Source of the DNA: Flabesymbios commensalis
Taxonomy: Eukaryota > Annelida > Polychaeta > Terebellida > Flabelligeridae
Assembly: GCA_964017125.1 (NCBI GenBank)
Contig: OZ024915.1
Coordinates: 19,274,416-19,338,415 of the forward strand
Length of the DNA stretch: 64,000 nucleotides
Reading direction: 5' to 3'
In this document: positions 43,311-55,019 of the stretch, one piece after another
Layout of the letters: each line of letters begins with the position of its first letter
Position numbering within the stretch: position 1 is the stretch's first letter
Notes under the pieces: generated by a model
The model's input: only the letters and a program-made list of their open reading frames with translations
What the model was told of the DNA's origin: nothing
Databases searched by the model: none
Made by a program: the position numbers and the translations under genes

Positions 43311-45620
43311 ATTGTAATTGTCACCGTACTATATGTAGTATCTGGATCATATTGGGATGCTGACGAGTCAGTTATTATATTTATCTCGACTAAAAAGTAA
43401 CAATTGCACATACCAGCTTGCAATGATGAACTTACACAATCATAATAATAGGCTTACTATTATTATTTTTTGATAAACTATAATTTTTTTGGTTTAATGG
43501 TGGACCAGCGTCGTTGACGGTGAGCCCACATTAAACTAGCACTGGTTGGACGTTTGCTGGGTTATCGTACGAATTTATAATAAACAAGACAGAAAAGACT
43601 TGGTGCCAGATGGGTCTGTGTATTGTGATGTCGCGTGAGCCGGTGGTGACAGGGCAGCATTATCATGACTTGATTTCACGTCAGACTAGGTTTACACAGC
43701 TAGGCATTGTTATGATGAGAACGTTTCGAAAGCAGAATGAGCAAGTTTACGTTAGTTCCTACCACTACCACATTGTCAGTATCTGACAGTCTGATTGCCG
43801 TAATAACATTTAACGTCTCAGCATGTAGCGTAGTATTTTTCCCACTTATACCAGCGTCCATTTAATGGTTGAATGACATTGATCTTTACCAAAAGTGGCG
43901 AATTTGAACATTGAATTTATTATATTCCTACAAACTGAAACTGTATTGTCCTTCTCCCCGATTCTGTACTTTATATGTTATATATATATTCATCTGAGAT
44001 AGCATCACACTGTAGCTTACATGGAAATGTTTTTGATGTAGGATACATGTGTCTTGCATAGATTATTACATGATCAATGTTTATTACAAAAGTAATATAA
44101 TACTCTATAATACTCTATAATAGATAAGTAATATATACTCTGTATGTATGATAATTAATCTGCTATGCCTGGAGGAGACATATAGTTATTACGGACCTTA
44201 ATATCTTCACGTCCATCATATGATTTTATCACTTTTTATATGGTAAGGCTTATTGTCTTTAACATTGATACCTCGTCAGGACTGCAAAAAAGGGTGGTCG
44301 CTCCTATACCACTACAAGACACAACTGAACCTGTTGGGTAACTGTATGTGAGAGTTAGAGCTTATATCTGATAAAAACTATGCATGGCCATAACCTACTG
44401 ATTCCACATACCTACCATATCACGACCACATCCAGAAAGTTTCTGTATTTTCTGTTAATCTTCATGAAAACATCCTGATCGTGCTACGAACGGTATCAAC
44501 GTATGTTGTCCCAATTACCACATATTCTGCATCATATCTTGTTGCAATATTGCATCCAATTATCTTTGGTGACTTGTTTATGACCCTCTATAGCATTTAT
44601 TTGCCAAGACTAGGATAGTTACTAACATTGTCTGAAGATAGTGTATGTTCATACTATATTTATAAAATAAATTCATCGTCAGTATTTTCAACATCACCCT
44701 AGCAAATGAGCATTACCCTAGGAAATTATATTTTGTGGACAGCTCCATTTCACCGCTCTGTTTGGAATTCGGGTGTCCTCAAACATTAATCTTATATGCC
44801 CACAACATATATAAGTCAACTTCTGCACCAAATTACAGATATCCGATATCGTGTAACTGTATGTTAGCATAGTTATTGACGGTTATATCATCTATGTCAT
44901 TCAAGTTAGGGGGGTAGAAATATGTGTAAGCCTACATTACGGTTTCGTGTGGATTTTTGAACCGATGGTTGGGACTTTATTCGTTCAATTTTGTCTGAAA
45001 ACTGTGTTATCAGCGCATTACCAGGATTTTCTATATATCTATTCTGGTCAAAAATATAAAAATGAAGATGATAATATTATAATGATTATGCAAATTGTCA
45101 ATCCGATTGAGAAACATATTTTTTTAGGTGATGTGGACGTTTTAGCCGGGACAATATACCTAGTTACTAGAATCATAAATTGTTCAAATTAAATGACTAC
45201 TTATCTCAATAGGAACGGGACATGTATGTGTGTCATTATTACCATGGTTATGCAGACCACCTTGAATGATCAACTTCATGTTTTGCTTAACCCTAGTACA
45301 CGGCTTAGCCACATGGGTGACACACGTGGCCAACGCACTTTTAAATTATTGTTTTCTTCCTTACTATAAAAGCACGATGCGGGTGGATATCACATAGGCC
45401 ACATACTAATATGCCTAGAACGGATATATGGTGAGCGACAATTTATCTAGTGCCGGACAGTGATCAACAATCATAAAATATTCTTTGTCAATAGTCTAAA
45501 CATTTTTACAGCATGCTCGATATTACGTTGGTTTCCCTCGGCTTCTGAATATGAAATAATGGTTTTATTAAATAAATTATTACACTGGACTACGATTTGT
45601 CGTTTTCCTGGCGAAACCTC

Positions 45621-45656
45621 TCCCCCCCCCCTCCCCCCCTCCCCCCCCCCCCCCCC
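45621..45656. repeat. Poly-C/CT tract
   Basis: About 36 bases of C broken by single T. The ORFs across it (poly-Pro/poly-Gly) are artefacts. Confidence 0.9.
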
Positions 45657-46185
45657 GCCCCATAACTTTGTAAAATATTGATAATAGATGTTATCACAGC
45701 CCTGAATTGGTTTCCGGGGTGTGAGAAACCTATATGCAGACAAAACACATCTCTACGTTATTTGGAAGCAAAGTTATGGCACATTGCCTTGCAGTGGCGG
45801 CCATTATGGAATTTGTCCTCTAGGGACAAACACGGAAGGTGAAATTCAGTGGACTTTTAGTATGTTGCTCAGGTGGGTTTTAAGACACCGAAATGATGTT
45901 TTTATGTTCATTGTAAGCCAAGCCGTGATGTAAAGTTGTAACATTTTAACTAATTTTGGCGGCCATTTTGTTTTTGAATTTTGAGTAGGAAAAAGACAAA
46001 ATAGAGCTTGGAATTTGGAATCAGCGTTCCCGAATTGTGTAAGAACAACTACATGCCAAATTCTACTGAAAATGGCTCAACAAGTCAGAAATTTCGAAAA
46101 TTGTCCCTGACTAACCCGGTTGGGGGCAAAAAGTACCACTACTACCAACCATCCCAGTACCCCTCGACCATTAGACATATTTGTA

Positions 46186-46466
46186 TTCTTACTGTGCGGG
46201 GATAGACTTTAGTAGACGTCAGATTCTGACCTCTAAAGTCCATTCCCGCGTTGTAATGGTTTAAGTGCTGAAATATGTTTGTATGAATCATAGAAACAAA
46301 AGATGTTCATTTAAATTTAAAATCATCATAAATGTTGACTGTTTCCGCTTCATTTGAATACCGACGGATCCTCGGCCATTATAAATAGTTTACTCTTTCA
46401 GTGCGGAGCTCAACTGTCGACGTCAAATTCTGACGTGTAAAGTCAGTCCCCGCACTAACATGGTTA
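46186..46466. mobile_element. Family A MITEs, copies A10 and A11 side by side
   Basis: A10 (46186-46263) is a solo hairpin: CTGTGCGGGGATAGACTTT...CATTCCCGCGTTGTAATGG. A11 (46260-46466, reverse) has right end AAGTGCTGAAATATG, body, and hairpin ending CAGTCCCCGCACTAACATGG TTAA. The two abut. Confidence 0.72.
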
Positions 46467-46611
46467 ATATTGAAATCAATTTGAGAAGTGTTATTTTACA
46501 TGAACGTTCCGCAGGATAGTGAGTGTTACCTATCCAAATTAATGTCTTGTAGATCTGTGAATCATAAGCGCGGTACAATATTTAGCAAGATAATAAAATG
46601 GTCATTCAAAC

Positions 46612-46689
46612 CTATTCCGGCACCAGGTGCAGGTTTCTCTTTCGGCTCATCCCTGTCCCCTGCTGGATTTGCATCAGTCAAGTCAAAGG
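46612..46689 (-). CDS. Secreted peptide gene 2, exon 2 (propeptide)
   Basis: 78 bases between TATTCTTCAG| (46690) and GGAATAG|gtttga, phase 1 at both ends. Encodes AFDLTDANPAGDRDEPKEKP and APGAGI. Compared with gene 1, 18 of 26 residues match; several changes add acidic residues. Same length, donor and phase as the paralogue. Confidence 0.7.
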
Positions 46690-47651
46690 CTGAAGAATAA
46701 ATTAGTAATAATAATTAGTGTGGTGGCATATGTAACTAAGCAAATTGTTTGTAAGATCGGGAGGCGGTTATCAATGTTAATTTTTCTTATCAGTTTTAGT
46801 GACACTTTGAATCTAATAGAAAAAACATCATTTTTACACCAATGTAACATACATAATTATATTCCATGGACATCAGATAGTCATATAATATGGAACAATA
46901 AAGATGATGTTCCACACACTGTTCAGAAGAGGACGCAGAATGAAAAAAAATGTGTGTAGATCTTGTGACACTTTAGGCGCAATAAGTAAAAAGCAAAACA
47001 CATGATTTTCACAAAAAAATTTTTTTTTAGATTTAGTGACTCTTTACAATCAATAATTCAAAAATAAAAACACATGATTTTCACACCACAGTAATACCCT
47101 TAATACTATTTATTTTTCAAGTGACTTATAAAACACAATGTTTGAAAGATCTGGTAGCGATTATTCATAACAGTTATAGCGACACCTTAAGTTCAATGAG
47201 TGACAAATTAAAATACCGTGATTTTTTTTACAGCAACGTACATGTAATAACGTCATTAGTTCTACTTTGTTCACATTTGATAGTAATTTATTAATAAGAT
47301 ACGATGCAAAGGAAATACCAAAGAAAGCGTTCAGAAGAGAGTATACATAATTATGAAAAATAACGCCTCAAAAAATGTTATGGTTACTATTTTTACTGTG
47401 TTTCTATATTAAAAATAAATTTATCAGAAATATGAAACATAGGTGTCTAATACTTTTTCCAGTTTCACCAACACTTTCCGCTCAATAAGTATAACATGAA
47501 AAAGTCGCGCATAATCATACAAATGTGGGTCGGTTACTGCTTTTATTTTGCGTGACACTCCAAATAAAATCAATTAATTAAAATAGCACAATTTTACCCA
47601 ACGTACGTAACACTTATTGCGCATCATGTAGTCACGCGGTACATTACATCA

Positions 47652-47895
47652 TTCAACCATTCAAGCACTCACGATGCATTAAAGCATCATTTTACACAAT
47701 TGAAAAAATACTTGATTTTTTCACACCTAAGGGTTTTAGAAGGCAAATTTTGATGAAATTGTTCTACGAACACATAGTAATTTTCTTCAATTTTAAACCA
47801 CATCAAATCAGCTTCATTCACTACAAATCGAGACAGCAATTCGCGGCTTGTAGTGGATGAAGATGACAATCGTGAATTCAGGCTTGAAAGGGTTA
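47652..47895 (-). mobile_element. Family C hairpin MITE, copy C2
   Basis: Reverse orientation: TTCAACCATTCAAGCACTCA, CGATGCATTAAAGCATC, hairpin CATTCACTACAAATCGAGAC / CGGCTTGTAGTGGATGAAGA, then ATTCAGGCTTGAAAGGG TTAA. Confidence 0.82.
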
Positions 47896-48899
47896 AGATC
47901 AGATAAACAATTGTTGATACTTGTGCGATATAAAAAATGTAACAACTGCCCTGGTGACTAGTTTTTTACTATAGTAATTAAACAAATTGAAGTGATTAAG
48001 CTACATTTTGCCCTCGGTAAATTTGACTGGATATGCAATGAAATATCACACACATGGTGTGTGACTGTTATAATGGACACTACCTCGTATTAGAACATTA
48101 TGGTGGACAAGCTAATTGACAATTATATGCCTCTTCTGTCGTTTCTGTATCTATCATAATAGTCAATATCACCAGAGCGTATTAAATGGATTAAGAAAGT
48201 TATCACAATTGTCTGTGTCAACATCACATTAATACACATCTCAGTACACTATAAACCCGTCCCCTGCTCGAACATGTGCAACCCGTGCTCCTGCTCCTGC
48301 ATCAACACTGCTACTCTACTATTGCTTTTGGATCAAGTGGAAGATAAGAAAAATCTGCCTTTAGTGACACCATCGACTGGTAGTGTGCTTTCAACACATG
48401 ATATTAGAGGGATTCTCTGGTTGGAGACAGTTTTGCAGGGGCAGATTATTTCTTCATGAGCATTTGCAAATGAAGCTTCGTCACATTCTGCTACTCAGCT
48501 GAACTGAACAACACGTGCAATTTTGAAGACCAGCATATCATCTTCTCCTGGCGAATACACAATATTTCCAATTTAAATTAATGTAGCAAGAATATTTGGT
48601 CCAGCCTTTTGTATTAATTTACCGCAAGTCATTTTACCTTTACTATCTATCTTGCCAATTATTTGAATATGATCCTGTAAATGCATGGAAACCAGTTAGG
48701 CCGTCCACCATGACTGGATTATGTTTGTTATATATCGGCTTAAGATAAATCGCTCCTCTCTTGCTTCTTGTACCTAATCGGTGGAAGTCTTTAGGCCTCA
48801 ACAATGGATATTTTTGAAGGGCAATAATTAAACAAACCTGTATCAGATGTCATAATGGTGATTTTACCAGCAATTTGGAAAACATGTTAGGCATGGAAG

Positions 48900-49038
48900 T
48901 TGACCCTTAGCCGCCAAAATATTCAATTTGAATGTTCACCCGCTTGATGTCACATTTTATCTTTAACATATTTAAAATGTGGTACTTGATAAAAAATAAA
49001 AACCCAAATATCTGCGGCACCGGCGGTTAAAGGGTTAA
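48900..49038 (+). mobile_element. Family B MITE, copy B3, hairpin deleted
   Basis: TTGACCCTTAGCCGCCAAAA, then straight from TTCACCCGCTTGA into TGTCACATTTTATC, and GGCGGTTAAAGGG TTAA. The hairpin and adjacent body are missing. It splits the decayed ORF of the foldback insertion. Confidence 0.8.
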
Positions 49039-50363
49039 GGCCCAAATTTTGCTCCTTTTTAGCCTTAAGAGTGTATCTGCTTCCTCTTGATTACATGTAT
49101 TTAACAGACTCACATTACTGCCGTTAGATTTAGCACCTTCCAATGTAGACGCGACGACATCTGGGGTGTCTTCAGATACAGTCCGTAACATTATCACCTA
49201 GGCTTTCTCTCTGATGCAAATGGTTCCCTTTAGTATGGTATGTAATAACATACATGACTGTCGGATGTCAATAAAGTAAAATTAATGGAGTTGGTTGCTG
49301 TGAAAAAATATCGTATTTTAATTTTTACCTTATTGAAATCAAAGTGCTGAAATGAATAATCGGAAAAATAAACTATTGATTTTATATTTCACATGAAAAA
49401 TAAATAGTATTAATTAGGGTGTTACGGTGGTGCGAAAACCATGTGTTTTATTATTTGTTACCTATTGAACCTATTGTGTCACTACATCTAAAACATTTTC
49501 GTTTGTTATGCTTGCTCTTATGAACAATGTGTGCAACATTATGTTTAATGTTCTATATTATGTTTTATATTTCTGTTGAAAATAGATAGTATTAAGGGTG
49601 TTAAGATGGTGTGAAAATCATTGTTTATTTTTTTTCATTGATCTCAAAGTGTCTCAACTAAATCTAGAAATATATATTTTTTCTAGTTCTGTGTGCCCTT
49701 CTGAATACTGTGTGTAATATTATCCTAAATGTTCTATATTATATGACTATCTGATGTGGATCTTACGTTGTTTTTCTCCTTTTTTTATGGGAGTGAAAGT
49801 ATCACTGAAACTATTTTTTAAAATAATTTGAATAATTGCCAACCATTCTTACAGACGATTTGTTTTGTATTTCGCTTAAAAAAATGCAGTTTTAGAGTGT
49901 TATGGTGGTTTGAAATCATTTGTTTTTATTTTTTACTTATTGAGGTTAAACTGTCACTTTATATAAAATAACATTATTTTTATTTCTGCGTCCTCTTCTC
50001 AACATTGTGTGTAATATTATCTGTACTTTGGTTCATTGCTCAGAGTTTTTCCTTATTTTTTCATGGGATTGAAAGTGTCATTAAAACTAGAAGAAAAATG
50101 TACACCCTATTTTTTCAGATTCTACGTAATCGTCTGAAAATTTTGATGTATTGTGTCATCAAATAACACGAAAATCTAAAGGCATTACACACGCCCCGAC
50201 ACTAAATATGACATATCCAAGTGACCGAGCCTACTACCGTGTGAATTATTTTAAATATTATCCAAGTCAGACTGATTGTAACTTTTTACATAAAAACGAA
50301 ATGTTTTGAACAACTTGCAATCTAATATAAACGTTAGATAATATTCAGCATTTAAAGTCTTAC

Positions 50364-50415
50364 CCAGTTGAGTCAACAGAATGCTGACAACAATAAGTAA
50401 ATACACAGACTTCAT
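50364..50415 (-). CDS. Secreted peptide gene 2, exon 1 (signal peptide)
   Basis: ATG at 50415: MKSVYLLIVVSILLTQL, then CTGG|gtaaga. Same length (52 bases) and phase as gene 1, with three substitutions in the hydrophobic core. TATA box TTTATAAATAGG at 50507-50517. Confidence 0.82.
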
Positions 50416-50506
50416 GATGCGTGCTGTTTTTGCGAGATCGAAGTTTACTTTCTCGTTCAACCTACAGTACCACAAGTGCTAAGGTAGGATTTGGTGGAGT
50501 CTTGAC

Positions 50507-50517
50507 CTATTTATAAA
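50507..50517 (-). promoter_or_regulatory. TATA box of peptide gene 2
   Basis: TTTATAAATAG on the minus strand ~95 bp before the ATG, in the block conserved with 38520-38640 (CTTGACCTATTTATAAAGTA and TGCTTATCGATTTGGTTA on the plus strand). Confidence 0.6.
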
Positions 50518-50712
50518 GTATGCTTATCGATTTGGTTATCGCTCAAAACCACTACATTGGATACAGTCAGTGATACAGATGTTAGTTCATTATTATTCAA
50601 ATCATATTTATGCACCTGTTTTTAGTGTGAATGGCTCCTAAACATTTAGTGACTTTAATGATCAATCTGCACTCGATGTTCTCTAAGGTTTGTGGAAATC
50701 AATTAACCATGT

Positions 50713-50972
50713 GTTAACCCTTTTCCCTTCCAAGCCTGAATTTACCATTGTCATCTCCATCCACTACAATACGCGAATTGCTATCGCGATTCTCGACTTG
50801 TAGTGAATGAAGAGGATTTCATGTGGTTTAAAATTAAAGGAAAATTACCACGTAATAGTAAGCCAGTTTCATTGAAGTTTTAGTTCTAAAACCTTTTGTT
50901 GTAGGCAAATAAATTATGTTTTCAGGGATGTATAATGATGCTTTGATGAATCGTGAGGACTTAAAGGGTTGA
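50713..50972 (+). mobile_element. Family C hairpin MITE, copy C3
   Basis: TTAACCCTTTTCCCTTCCAA, hairpin CATCCACTACAATACGCGAA / CTCGACTTGTAGTGAATGAA, body, GTGAGGACTTAAAGGG TTGA. It occupies the TTAA site that in the gene 1 block holds family A copy A8. Confidence 0.85.
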
Positions 50973-51207
50973 TGTGCTAATCGAATTGATGGCTGTTTTA
51001 CAATTTGTATTTGTCCTTTCAACAAGAAACTTTACATGGTCTAGATTGGCAGATTGGATTTAAATTGTACAAAGGCCTAAGTATTGTTTCCCACTCAACG
51101 TTATGTTAATGGGTCGCGGTAGCGAGACACACAGCTTCACGCAGCGAAATATAATCTAAAAACTCTAAGGGTCAAGATTAATGTAAAGTAACACTTAGCA
51201 TTTTTAA

Positions 51208-51258
51208 CCCTTTATCTGCTAGTGTGGCATAAATGCGTGACGGGGCATGTTTTCATCA
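51208..51258 (+). mobile_element. Family F MITE, left end, interrupted by B4
   Basis: TTTTAACCCTTTATCTGCTA and GGGGCATGTTTTCATCAAAC match copy F1 (39394), and are cut by family B copy B4. The flanking host-side sequence also matches (ACTTAGCA / ATTTAGCA). Confidence 0.7.
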
Positions 51259-51501
51259 AACCTTTAACCGCCGGTGCCGCATATATTGTGGTTTTCATTT
51301 TTTATTAGCACATTATGTACCGTCCTTTGAACATGTTAAAGATAAAATGTGACATCAATCAGCAATATTTGAAAACAGTCGACCTTCATTTTGTCAAATC
51401 TGGATAATTTTCACTCACTTGAAGTTGTGGATCGCGTCAGCGAGACACAACTTCAAGTGGGTGAAAATTCAGATTGAATAATTTGGCGGTTAAAGGGTTA
51501 A
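51259..51501 (-). mobile_element. Family B hairpin MITE, copy B4
   Basis: Reverse copy, full length: CCTTTAACCGCCGGTGCCGC, body, hairpin CACTTGAAGTTGTGGATCGC and inverse, TGGCGGTTAAAGGG TTAA. Confidence 0.9.
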
Positions 51502-51613
51502 AGTATGTTCACAGAAGATTATACAGACCATTGAATGCTTCGAGCTCCGCTTTGATCTGTATATTTTATAGAATTGAGTAAGTTCTAGTCACTTTGAGAT
51601 GTGCGGTAGCAAT

Positions 51614-51671
51614 CTCACCCCATTTGAAGTTGTGGGTCGCGGTAGCGAGACACAACTTCAAGTGGGTGAGA
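51614..51671. repeat. Solo GAAGTTGTG hairpin
   Basis: CTCACCCCATTTGAAGTTGT and ACAACTTCAAGTGGGTGAG around GGGTCGCGGTAGCGAGAC. The hairpin of families B/B2 without the rest. The outer flanks GAGATGTGCGGTA repeat at 51596 and 51689. Confidence 0.75.
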
Positions 51672-51774
51672 ATGTACCAACCCATTAGAGATGTGCGGTA
51701 ACAATAGCAACTCACAAGGAGAACAACTCGCGGCACTAAGTGATGGTCGTAATCCTTGGAAAATAAGTTTAAAC

Positions 51775-52760
51775 TAGAATAATGTGACTTTTCAAGTAAC
51801 AATAATATTTGGACTAGGTTTTATGAGTTTTTGTGGCCGCCATTTCGAAATTTGTAGGGTTATTTTTATTATGACAGATTGATTCGAATTTCGCGTATGA
51901 GTTTTTGGCAGCCATTCTGAACTGGAATTTTAGACTTTGGACTTTAGACTTCAAATTTCAGAAGTCCCCACGTAGCTTTTGCCCTTTTAAATATATATAA
52001 AAAAAATTGTTTGTCAAATGGAATTACATTCAGAGTGCCCAGAACACACATTGACTTGTCTCTCTGTTGACTTAATGTTCTATCGCTATCCGCGACGCTA
52101 GCCCAACATTAAAACAACATTGATTGAACGTTTTGTGTTTGAATACAATTGCAACTGTTATTTTAAGGTTTCAACTGTCCATACCTAATACACAATATTG
52201 GTTTAATACTGGGCCACTGCCTGCGACGCTGGCCCGGAATTAAAAGATTGGATAAATGTATTTTCATTATCAAATCTGGAGACTAAAGGGTGGAGTAGGT
52301 TTGGACATAAGTCTGGACATAGGGGCACCCTGTTCACCCTCCTGCCAATGAATGGAGAATCACACGACATGTCCACTATTGAACCAACATTGTACCCAAT
52401 TATAGGCCTACTGCCGTGCAAGCCAAAAAGCAATATCTACTCACTTTACAAGTAAGCAGATACTGCCTTTTGCATTTGAGGAACAGCATAGTGCAGTATC
52501 TGCTCACTTTACAAGTAAGCAGAAACTGCCTTTAGACTTTCAGGAGTATAGTCATCCAGAAAATCCTGGATTAATCCGGAAGAACATGCTGGACGACTTA
52601 GAAAAGTCATAGCAGTATACCTGACTACTCTGGGAATATCGTGTCCAAATTTCATTGGATTAAAAAACAAATTATCATTGGATAAAAACCTGCACATAAT
52701 AATAAGATTAAAGATACAAAGAGAAATCAATATATTTGGGCATAGCTCACATATAACTAA
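51775..52760. repeat. Segmental duplication, copy 1
   Basis: Matches 55125-56165 in the same orientation: GACTTTTCAAGTAACAATAA, GGGTTATTTTTATTATGAC, GCGACGCTAGC(C/T)CAACATT, CACAATATTGGTT, CTGGGCCACT, CCGGAAGAACATG versus CCGGAAGAGCATG, GTGTCCAAATTTCA. It includes two family W cores and, at 52440-52530, GCAGTATCTGCT and AAGTAAGCAGATACTGCC. Confidence 0.8.
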
Positions 52761-52879
52761 CTCACAGTATAAAAAAAATCAGGATTGCGTACTAATTTAT
52801 TTCAATAAAAAAAAGTGTACACCAGGTCTACTGCAAGTTTTTAAAATAATTTTATCATAATAACGTGTTATTTAAAGCA

Positions 52880-53330
52880 AAAACATTCCAGGTAGGACTA
52901 TGAATGAGCATCTCGGACGATCAATTCATTGAATATGGTTGTCATGTATCTGTTGACACAGTTTATCAATCAATCCGTCAATGAATGTAAGGTGTGTGAC
53001 TTGTATATTCAAACATTGTCTGTTTATATTTTTTTTCAGCTGTAGGCACATTATATATTTACATGTGGAGCGTAAAAATCATTGGTATTTTAGACAGACA
53101 TGCAGCTACATGTATACCGTATCCCCGCACTTATCAGTTGCTCATGGGATTACATATTTTATGTGTTGCAATCCGGCGGTGCACATAGACCATATAAAAA
53201 TATAAATGAGTGGGGGCTCATGCCACCTATATGCACATACACCGGGTCGGAAGAAATCACTTTCAATCGTATTAATTAGGATGATGAGATGAATCAGATG
53301 ACACTGCCCTACAGACATAAGATTCAAAAT
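52880..53330. other. Tail of peptide-locus duplication plus repeat fragments
   Basis: 52890-53070 resembles 39620-39780. A reversed SINE fragment lies at about 53275-53325 (CAGATGACACTGCCCTACAG), and a family A hairpin remnant follows to 53370 (TGTCTAAAGTCGGTCCCTGC). Confidence 0.45.
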
Positions 53331-53675
53331 TCGATTCTGATGTCTAAAGTCGGTCCCTGCACTTCTTCATATCTTGGTTTTACCATTTAATTTTATATTA
53401 AGTAGTCATAAATTACATATATCCAGTGTTTTATAATGTAAATGTCACATGAAATGATTTTAATTATGCATGCGATAACATTTCCGTGTGATTTTACCAA
53501 ACTAACCATCTTGATTATACATGTACATCATTATATCCTCGTCGCCTTATGTACCACTGTGGTAGAATTTAAAATATATTTTTTGAATGAAACGGTATAT
53601 TCCATCACAATGAGGAGACACTGAGCCTTTATTTCAGATGTTTTGCTAGTCTATTTTATCAAATCAAAACCTATT

Positions 53676-53923
53676 TGACTCTTTGAGCGCGGGGACCGTC
53701 CGGAGACGACAAAATCTGACGTCTATAAACGTCAGATCCTGACGTACAAAGACAATACCCGCACCGGAAGAAGTAAAATATTTCTAATGACCGTAGACCC
53801 ATGACATAGGTATTCGAATAAAGCGGGACAAGCTGATTAAGACAGTTATGATGATTTTAGATTGAATAAAACACTTTGGTCTCCATGGTTTATATAACAA
53901 CAATTCAGCGCCTTAAGGTTTAA
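53676..53923 (+). mobile_element. Family A hairpin MITE, copy A13
   Basis: ACTCTTTGAGCGCGGGGACC, GACGTCTATAAACGTCAGAT hairpin, CCCGCACCGGAAG, body (GACCGTAGACCCATGACATA), end CAGCGCCTTAAGGTTTAA. Confidence 0.8.
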
Positions 53924-53964
53924 GGGTGTATTTATTCAGTAACAGCTGTCAATTATAAAAATAA

Positions 53965-54160
53965 TTATAATTGGTGTTTATGTGTGCGTGGTGGTAACAA
54001 GTTGTCAAAATCAGTCCCACTGCAAAGCTCAAACAGTTTTGTGCGTCGCTCAGACAGGGTTGGTAGTCCTGAGATGTGTCTGGCTTCGCTGTAACAGGCG
54101 TAACAGGTGTCACCAAAGTCCGCTTTGAATGAATAAAACATATATAGATGTTCTGTGGTA
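53965..54160 (-). mobile_element. LINE ORF2 C-terminal fragment
   Basis: A minus-strand frame reads CYSEARHISGLPTLSERRTK and LFELCSG...NLLPPRTH. The pattern Y.EA...GLPTL.ERR..L...LLPP is typical of the extreme C-terminus of many invertebrate LINE proteins. No other part of the element was seen. It could be a host exon by chance similarity. Confidence 0.45.
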
Positions 54161-54214
54161 CTTGAGCAATTAATTATTATTTGCACTAACTGATATTTCA
54201 TTGAAAGTCCTGAT

Positions 54215-55010
54215 ATACTTTATTGTACAGGAAGAACACAGGAAGAACACATATAATAACAGTGATATTTCTGTATCAATATTCAACTTGACGCTACTCT
54301 TTTCTATTCACCAGGTGGCTCTTCACTCTAAAATCCACTTTGATGTTGTGGTGAGAGCAAAACTATATAAATTCTTACAGATTAATCAGTGTCCAGGAAA
54401 TCACATCAAATAGTTTATTGAAATTAAATGGCGGTGCAAATATTGGAGACAACTCAGACTTGAAATGATCCCATTTTGGATAGTCATTTGCCTAGTTATC
54501 TTTCTGTGATGTTTAAGGTGCACCATCGTTATCCTCTCTTAGTACGTTTTTTATATCTAAGTAAAATTGTCGAGATGCCACATTGATAATAACATAATAC
54601 CCGATAGTAAACATTACTAGCAGAGAAAAAATGCAGATTTCCTATTCCGATTGCTGATTACAGTAAGCTTGAAAAATTAGGTAAAAAATTAGGTAATAGA
54701 ATAATATTTAGATTTATGTAGTTAAGCTGTTGAAGCGGTGACGTAGTTGTGCGTAGCTATGTCTGGTTATGTGATACATGTAGGCCTACATCTATGAAGT
54801 GGAGTCGATACACGGGCCAATATGATGAAAAACTAGAGGGGAATTGAAGGGGTCAGAACAAAACCAAGCCTAAGTCAATTTTTAAGCGATTTGAGTTTGG
54901 TGTAGGCCCTACCATAGGACAACAAAAACAGTGTGACATGTGTCCACCACAACATATCATGAAAATAACCAATTTTGATGACATAAGCGGCCATTTTGTT
55001 CAGGACAAAA
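54215..55010. other. Stretch without recognised gene
   Basis: No supported exon. Ends in GCGGCCATTTTG-type sequence that leads into the duplicated blocks. Confidence 0.35.
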
Positions 55011-55019
55011 TTAATGCTA

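Larger units (their letters stand above)
42937..46611 (-). other. Intron 2 of peptide gene 2
   Basis: 3675 bp, against 1716 bp in gene 1. It contains family A copies A9-A11, a family W remnant at ~43495-43562, the poly-C tract at 45621-45656 and otherwise unassigned AT-rich sequence. No host exon recognised in 43600-45600. Confidence 0.5.
46715..50200. mobile_element. Foldback-like insertion in intron 1 of peptide gene 2
   Basis: Gene 1's intron 1 is 162 bp; here it is 3674 bp. The extra DNA has inverted arms made of ~200-bp sub-repeats: 46730-47620 reads as the reverse of 49300-50160 (ACACATGATTTTCAC versus GTGTGAAAATCATTGT; GCAGAATGAAAAAAA versus TTTATTTCTGCGTCCTCTTC). The middle holds a decayed minus-strand ORF (48600-48880 and 49045-49200). 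Its fragments TFEGAKSN-like, NTCNQEEADTLLRL and GLTGFHAFTGSYS resemble a HEEADTR...HAFTGCD protein found in invertebrate repeats. MITE copies C2 and B3 have since inserted. It looks like an old DNA transposon; superfamily not assigned. Confidence 0.6.

Noticed and set aside
45460-45743. Poly-proline and poly-glycine ORFs
   Set aside because: Produced by the poly-C/CT tract.
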